From assembly GCA_030667765.1 (NCBI GenBank), contig DAOUVF010000006.1, forward strand, positions 1 to 19,956: 19,956 nucleotides of DNA, read 5' to 3'. The notes beneath the pieces were generated by a model, which searched no databases, was not told the origin of the DNA, and saw only the letters and a list, made by a program, of their open reading frames with translations. The position numbers and the translations under genes are program-made. Position 1 is the first letter of the stretch. Every line of letters starts with the position of its first letter. Below, piece after piece: positions 15,573-19,956 of this stretch. Source of the DNA: Bacteroides sp. GTDB taxonomy: Bacteria; Bacteroidota; Bacteroidia; Bacteroidales; SM23-62.

Positions 15573-17069
15573 TCAGACGATCTGTGCCAGGGCATCAACG
15601 AAGGCTTCGACCGATGCTGTGACAATATCAGTATTGGCTGAAAAACCATAATAAGTACTTCCCTTGTGTTGTACCTGTACATGGACTTTTCCAAGGTCGT
15701 CACTTCCCCGGGTTATTGCCTGGATAAGGAATTCCTCGAGGCGCACTTTCTTATTCACCATTTTCTTCACCGCTGAGAATGCAGCATCGATGGGTCCGTT
15801 TCCGGTGGCCGTTTCCAGTAATGATTCACCCTGTATTTGAAGTCCCACAGTAGCAGACGGGATCGAGTTTAATCCACAGGTAACCTGGAGGACCTCAACT
15901 TCAATGATCTTGGGACCGCGTTTTTCTTTTCCTACCAGCACCTTCAGGTCCTCGTCATTGACCTCTTTCTTTTTATCTGCTACATCCAGAAACTCTTCAT
16001 ATAAATGATCCAGCTTTGCCTTGCTGAGTTTGTAGCCAAGTTTTTCCACCCGGTGTTTCAATGCAGCACGACCGCTTCTGGCGGTCAGTAAAATAGAGGA
16101 TTCATTGATCCCGACAGTCCTCGGGTCAATGATCTCATAATTCTCCCTCTTTTTTAAAACCCCGTCCTGATGGATCCCGGATGAATGAGCAAATGCATTC
16201 CGTCCCACAATAGCCTTATTGGCCTGAACAGGCATACGCATAAGTGTGGATACCAGGCGGGAGGTCCTGTATATTCGTTTGGGATTAATTTCTGTATATA
16301 ATTTCAGGTGTTTGCGGCTCTTGATGATCATCACCACCTCTTCAAGGGAGGTATTCCCGGCTCTTTCACCAATTCCGTTCATGGTCACTTCGACCTGCCT
16401 GGCTCCGTTGATCACACCTGTTATGGTGTTGGCAGTTGCCATCCCCAGGTCATTATGGCAATGTGTGGAAATGATGGCATCATCAATATTTTCCACGTGC
16501 TCTTTCAGGTATTTTATCTTGGCACCAAATTCTTCAGGCAGCGTATAACCTGTGGTATCCGGAATATTAACAACCGTAGCGCCGGCTGCGATCACTGCCT
16601 GGATCACCTTTGCCAGGTACTTGTTATCTGTCCGGCCTGCATCCTCCGCGTAGAATTCAATATCTTCCACAAAACTTTTAGCATACTTCACGGCTTCAAC
16701 AGCTCTCTCAAGGATCTCATCCGGATTTGAGTTGAGTTTATAGTTGATATGGTAATAGGAAGTCCCAATACCAGTGTGAATTCTTGGACGGGTGGCATAT
16801 TGGAGTGCTTCGGCCGCCACTTCTATGTCTTTCTTTACGGCCCGTGTCAGGCCGCATATTACCGGTTCCTTCACTACCTTTGAAATTTCCACTACTGAGT
16901 TGAAATCCCCCGGACTTGAAATCGGAAATCCTGCTTCAATAATATCCACACCCAGGCTCTCAAGTTCCTTTGCAACTTCAATCTTCTCAATTGTATTTAA
17001 CTGGCATCCAGGAACTTGTTCCCCGTCCCTGAGGGTGGTATCAAAAACATATACCTTTTCCTTATTCAT
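15573..17069 (-). CDS. leuA: 2-isopropylmalate synthase
   Basis: LeuA condenses 2-oxoisovalerate with acetyl-CoA, the committed step of leucine synthesis. From ATG at 17069 it has 498 residues, with FDTTLRDGEQVPG (R14, D15), the substrate-pocket segment IHTGIGTS (H98), metal ligands H203 and H205 (STHCHND), NGIGERAGN, and a C-terminal LeuA dimer/feedback domain (VTCGLNSIPSATVGLQIQG, ATGNGPIDAAFSAV). The frame is open upstream to 17165 and would add 32 hydrophobic residues, but homologues begin at the MNKEKVYVFD position. Leucine feedback through the C-terminal domain is expected from the family. Confidence 0.96.
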   Translation of the reverse strand: MNKEKVYVFDTTLRDGEQVPGCQLNTIEKIEVAKELESLGVDIIEAGFPISSPGDFNSVVEISKVVKEPVICGLTRAVKKDIEVAAEALQYATRPRIHTGIGTSYYHINYKLNSNPDEILERAVEAVKYAKSFVEDIEFYAEDAGRTDNKYLAKVIQAVIAAGATVVNIPDTTGYTLPEEFGAKIKYLKEHVENIDDAIISTHCHNDLGMATANTITGVINGARQVEVTMNGIGERAGNTSLEEVVMIIKSRKHLKLYTEINPKRIYRTSRLVSTLMRMPVQANKAIVGRNAFAHSSGIHQDGVLKKRENYEIIDPRTVGINESSILLTARSGRAALKHRVEKLGYKLSKAKLDHLYEEFLDVADKKKEVNDEDLKVLVGKEKRGPKIIEVEVLQVTCGLNSIPSATVGLQIQGESLLETATGNGPIDAAFSAVKKMVNKKVRLEEFLIQAITRGSDDLGKVHVQVQHKGSTYYGFSANTDIVTASVEAFVDALAQIV

Positions 17070-17095
17070 GACCAATTCATTTTGTATGGAAACAA

Positions 17096-17114
17096 TTGTA
17101 TTTTGAAAATACAA
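17096..17114. promoter_or_regulatory. 19-nt palindrome in the leuA leader
   Basis: TTGTATTTTGAAAATACAA consists of perfect 9-bp arms around a single central G. It lies 27 nt upstream of the leuA ATG (minus strand) and overlaps a near match to a -7 element (TTCTTTTG, 17112-17119). The position suits an operator for a leucine-responsive regulator. With a 1-nt centre it is more likely a protein site than an RNA hairpin. The symmetry is seen; the role is inferred. Confidence 0.4.
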
Positions 17115-17196
17115 AAGAAGTAAATAATATTGAGATATGCCATACAACATAAACATATTTAGCATAATGGAAGAAATAAGGATCTTTCTATTCCAT

Positions 17197-18273
17197 TCAT
17201 TCCGTATATATTTCAGCCTCAGGATAAAATGCTCCTATGGAAAACCAGTATGCCATGAAAGATTTGACGGATTTCAGCTGCTCGCCCTTCCTGGGACCCG
17301 AGACAGCCGTTCCGAATAAGTTCCATTCATTGCCTTCCTGGTCCATAAGTGTTCCTCCATCCGTCCCGGCAGAGAATTCAAGGATCTTACCATCCCATGT
17401 CTTTGCATTGAAAGCTACCATGTATTCATCCCTGATACCGGCAATAAGCAGGTTTGTACCCATAAATTCATCCTGAATAACTGATAGTCCCGCGTTAAAG
17501 TTTTCAAACCGGTATACCCTTGCTGAACCTCCCTGGACGACAGACAGGACCCTTTCTTTGGGATGGAGACGGTCATCGGCAGGATTGGCCGGGAATATGA
17601 GTGAATTACTCGTTTTATAACTGCCATACGGATATGACCCGTAGCTCCTGCTATGCCCTGTTGAGGTGGATATGACCATGGACTCCGGAAAGAGCTTCTT
17701 CCAGGTTTTCCAGGGCATCTCAATCAGAGGTAGAATGACTGCCTCCACACCGATCAGTGATCCGTTCACACATTCCAGGCGGATCTGGGACCAGTTTGAG
17801 CCGGTTTTCCGGTCATAGGGGATGAGGTTGGAATTGTAGAGGAGTCCGGATACACCAAACGTTGTCTCCTCTTCCTCGAGGACCCTCCCCCAACCTATCC
17901 CGGTGCCTGTCAGGGGACAATAAGTCACGGCAATGCCCTGTCCCCCGACCTCGTCATTAATGATCTCATGCCAGTCAAGGATGGCATGGGGATAGGCAAC
18001 GACCTCTCCTCCGTAGTAATATCCCAGGACCAGGTCATTATCCTCCAGGTAATGGTTGGTAGGATCGTCGACACTGACGCGCTGCGGATCTTGCAAGGCT
18101 GGTATGCCATCTTTACCGGGACCGCCATCCCTCACCTCATTCTTCGGAATCAACCAGTCTCCTCCTGCATTGCTGTTATTATTTCCTCCACCAGGTGTGC
18201 GGTTATCAGTTTCACAGCTGCTGCTGCTGATCGTTAATGCCAGTATGAATGGTAAAAAAATATTTGTTTTCAT
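17197..18273 (-). CDS. DUF3179 domain lipoprotein
   Basis: The 358-residue protein has a lipoprotein-like signal (ISSSSC, Cys20) and a Gly/Asn-rich linker (residues about 27-38). The body is a DUF3179 domain: DGIPALQDPQ (residues 55-64), LGYYYGGEVVAYPHAILDWHEIIND split over about residues 83-107, VTYCPLTGTG (residues 116-125, Cys119), FGVSGLLYNSNLIPYDRKTGSNWSQ in parts, and a C-terminal FWFS-like MAYWFSIGAFYP segment. The family is found in exported proteins, and its function is unknown. Many members have CPLC where this one has CPLT, so the second Cys of that motif is absent. It starts 12 nt after the barrel gene and is probably co-expressed with it at the envelope. Confidence 0.88.
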   Translation of the reverse strand: MKTNIFLPFILALTISSSSCETDNRTPGGGNNNSNAGGDWLIPKNEVRDGGPGKDGIPALQDPQRVSVDDPTNHYLEDNDLVLGYYYGGEVVAYPHAILDWHEIINDEVGGQGIAVTYCPLTGTGIGWGRVLEEEETTFGVSGLLYNSNLIPYDRKTGSNWSQIRLECVNGSLIGVEAVILPLIEMPWKTWKKLFPESMVISTSTGHSRSYGSYPYGSYKTSNSLIFPANPADDRLHPKERVLSVVQGGSARVYRFENFNAGLSVIQDEFMGTNLLIAGIRDEYMVAFNAKTWDGKILEFSAGTDGGTLMDQEGNEWNLFGTAVSGPRKGEQLKSVKSFMAYWFSIGAFYPEAEIYTE

Positions 18274-18285
18274 TTTGCTTAATTT

Positions 18286-19260
18286 TTAAAATGTTATGGA
18301 AGAACCCTTTTTGCCGGCCAGTCGGTAATATATCCCTGCCGTAATTCGAAAGCTGGTGGTTAGCTGTATCCCTTGCAGGTTGGCATAGATGGGGATCTCC
18401 CCTGCCAGCCGTACATGAAAAACCGGCGACGGATGGTATACCAGTCCCGGTACAATATAGACCCACGTCCCCCCTGTATTCGGGAGGGTGTTGCCTCCGA
18501 GGAGGTCCGGACCGGCGGTGCGGAAACGCATGAGCAGGGATGGGTCAAATATATGCCTGCCCGCCAGTAACTGTTCTGAAATGCCGCCGATAACCTGGAA
18601 TTCATTGCCAAACTTGTAGGTGGTGAATTCCAGGTAATTGGCATTGGTACCGGTGTGCCTGTAAATCATCCTGAGGGAAAGATTCGTGCTCGGCCTGATG
18701 ATACCCTGCCTGCTGAGCAATCCCCATGTGATAATATCCCAGGCACCACTCCCTGGCTGAAGGTCAGCATTGTAGGTTATCCCATCCGCGCTTGCCATGT
18801 CCGACCTTCCCAGGGGGATCTTTGGTCCAACCCCGGTAATCAATTCCCATTTATTAGCCGGTCCACCTGCAAACCTGTATGAAAGCAATACAACGGCATC
18901 CCCTACCCCATGGAGAAACTCCGTGTTGACCGACCCGAATTGTTCAACCCTCCTTGTCTGAAGAACATAAGTAAACAATCCGCTGATATACAGGCGGTCT
19001 GAGATGGAATAGCCTGTTTCAAACAGGAGGGATTGGGTAAGGCGTCTGCGTGATTGATCCTGCACCGTTTGCCTTCCCTGTTTCAGGGTATTCATGTAGT
19101 TCAAATCATACGATGGGGAAAACTGCCAGGTACCGCTGGCAGCTGAGGGCATACCCAGGTTTCCGGTCAGGGGTACTCCCCCGGAACAGCAGGTCTGTCC
19201 GTAGACATCCCGGACCTGGTATAGAAACAGAAATAATATGAGTATGATTGTTACCCTCAT
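18286..19260 (-). CDS. Outer-membrane beta-barrel protein with N-terminal Cys-Cys motif
   Basis: The 324-residue protein has a signal peptide (about residues 1-21) and a mature start near QTCCSGGVPLTGNLG, with Cys24-Cys25. Alternating polar and hydrophobic strands fill the rest (WQFSPSYDLNYMNTL, LFETGYSISDRLYISGLFTYV, VLLSYRFAG, FRITAGIYYRL). The chain ends in Phe, as BAM substrates do. It resembles uncharacterised transporter-like porins of the Phenol_MetA_deg/OmpL-like group, but I cannot name a family firmly. The adjoining DUF3179 lipoprotein suggests a joint envelope role. On the minus strand TACTTTTG (19266-19273) precedes the ATG, but a promoter there would give an almost leaderless transcript. 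Confidence 0.75.
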   Translation of the reverse strand: MRVTIILILFLFLYQVRDVYGQTCCSGGVPLTGNLGMPSAASGTWQFSPSYDLNYMNTLKQGRQTVQDQSRRRLTQSLLFETGYSISDRLYISGLFTYVLQTRRVEQFGSVNTEFLHGVGDAVVLLSYRFAGGPANKWELITGVGPKIPLGRSDMASADGITYNADLQPGSGAWDIITWGLLSRQGIIRPSTNLSLRMIYRHTGTNANYLEFTTYKFGNEFQVIGGISEQLLAGRHIFDPSLLMRFRTAGPDLLGGNTLPNTGGTWVYIVPGLVYHPSPVFHVRLAGEIPIYANLQGIQLTTSFRITAGIYYRLAGKKGSSITF

Positions 19261-19342
19261 GATAACAAAAGTACCACGAAGGGTGAAGGTGGACTGTCAC
19301 CTGGCAGACAGGGTCCTGTTAAATTAGTGTGAAAATCGAATC

Positions 19343-19852
19343 TTACCTGAACTCAAGCTTAAGCTTCTCAACCCAGCCATTCACTCTATCCTTGTTTTTG
19401 CTTCCCTGGGTTTCAAAATCTATGCCCAGTCCTATGAACTGGTCCCCTCTCTCAGCCTGTGAAGATTCGTAGGAATATTTTTCAGTTGATGTAAATCCGA
19501 CCAGCCTGGCACCCTGTGCTTCCATTATCTCGCCAAGGATGCCCATGCCATCCAGGAAGTTCTCAGGATAGCCTTTCTGGTCCCCCAGTCCAAACAGGGC
19601 AACCCGCTTACCTTTCAGGTCCATGTCTTCGAGTTCGGGCACAAATTCATCCCAGTGGTTGGGCAGTTCTCCATCAAACCAGGTGGCCGTTCCGCAGATC
19701 AGCTTGTCATATTGCAGGAACTCATCCGCTGTGACCTCCTCTATATTTACCAGTTCGACGCTTGCATCCTTCCCGAATGCCTCCTTGATGCGTTTGGCGA
19801 TCTTGCCTGTTTTCTGTGTATTGAAACTGTAGACTATGGCTATTTTTTGCAT
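19343..19852 (-). CDS. fldA: Long-chain flavodoxin
   Basis: This FMN-binding electron carrier of 169 residues serves low-potential cytosolic redox reactions. The phosphate-binding loop is SFNTQKTGKIAKRI (from residue 9). The FMN-flanking Trp is in ATWFDGELPNHW, and the second flavin loop is GLGDQKGYPENFLDGMG, close to the usual long-chain flavodoxin form. The 20-residue insertion of long-chain types appears present by length and by the FTSTEKYSYESSQA segment. It starts 12 nt after the stop of the gene at the window edge. Flavodoxins are commonly induced by iron limitation, but no Fur-like site is apparent here. Confidence 0.95.
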   Translation of the reverse strand: MQKIAIVYSFNTQKTGKIAKRIKEAFGKDASVELVNIEEVTADEFLQYDKLICGTATWFDGELPNHWDEFVPELEDMDLKGKRVALFGLGDQKGYPENFLDGMGILGEIMEAQGARLVGFTSTEKYSYESSQAERGDQFIGLGIDFETQGSKNKDRVNGWVEKLKLEFR

Positions 19853-19864
19853 GGCTCTGTATGA

Positions 19865-19956
19865 TTAGTATTGCAGCAGATCCCTGGCAGCTGTGAGTAT
19901 CTTTTCAGTATTTGGCAGGATGGCAGCTTCCAGGATCCGGTTAAAACCCACCGGGG
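19865..19956 (-). CDS. C-terminal end of an unrecognised protein
   Basis: The minus-strand frame ending in TAA at 19865-19867 is open to the window edge. It gives 29 residues beginning PVGFNRILEAAILP and ending ARDLLQY, which looks like a real helical C-terminus. Codon use matches its neighbours. It is 12 nt upstream of the flavodoxin gene, so the two probably form an operon. I do not recognise the family from this fragment. Confidence 0.6.
   Translation of the reverse strand, partial: PVGFNRILEAAILPNTEKILTAARDLLQY

Noticed and set aside
17070..17165. Treating the 32-residue extension as the true N-terminus of LeuA
   Set aside because: LeuA homologues start at the MNKEKVYVFD position; the extension is AT-rich and overlaps a palindrome typical of a regulatory region.
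19261..19342. Terminator between flavodoxin and the barrel gene (CTGTC/GACAG pairing)
   Set aside because: The stem is only 5 bp and no T run follows.

Overview
This window reads as a chromosome segment of a Bacteroidetes bacterium, probably a Bacteroidales or Marinilabiliales relative. The evidence is a TonB receptor paired with a DUF4249 lipoprotein, a leuA-leuC-leuD-(citramalate synthase)-leuB operon, general absence of strong Shine-Dalgarno sites, and several matches to the Bacteroidetes -7 element TAnnTTTG. Base composition looks even throughout. I see no transposase, tRNA, rRNA, CRISPR array or prophage gene.

Left part. Positions 1-2028 (minus strand) hold a short PP2C/SpoIIE phosphatase followed after 6 nt by an AAA ATPase of the OLD/SMC-like type, which is cut by the window edge. 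Two tiny overlapping ORFs and a perfect 18-bp palindrome lie in the divergent intergenic region. Plus-strand genes follow: a secreted, very basic, tyrosine-rich protein with a C-terminal OB-fold-like domain (2236-3114), a strong terminator, and a PL10-type pectate lyase (3199-4758). The lyase overlaps tail to tail with the next unit.

Middle. Everything from 4747 to the right edge is on the minus strand. DUF302, zwf and pgl form a tight unit (7389 down to 4747) for the first two steps of the oxidative pentose phosphate pathway. Upstream of it are a TonB-dependent receptor and a DUF4249 lipoprotein whose coding regions overlap by one base.

Right part. The leu operon runs leuA, leuC, leuD, a LeuA-like citramalate synthase (cimA), leuB (17069 down to 10884). 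LeuCD and LeuB can in principle serve both leucine synthesis and the pyruvate/citramalate route to 2-oxobutyrate for isoleucine. The operon shows a leucine-rich in-frame extension and a 19-nt palindrome before leuA, and a hairpin plus candidate promoter between leuA and leuC. Upstream are a DUF3179 lipoprotein paired with an outer-membrane beta-barrel protein, a long-chain flavodoxin, and the last 29 residues of an unrecognised protein.

Most genes are ordinary metabolism. The items most worth a second look are the phosphatase/ATPase pair with its odd upstream region, the OB-fold secreted protein, the citramalate synthase inside the leu operon, the leuA leader, and the DUF3179/barrel pair.
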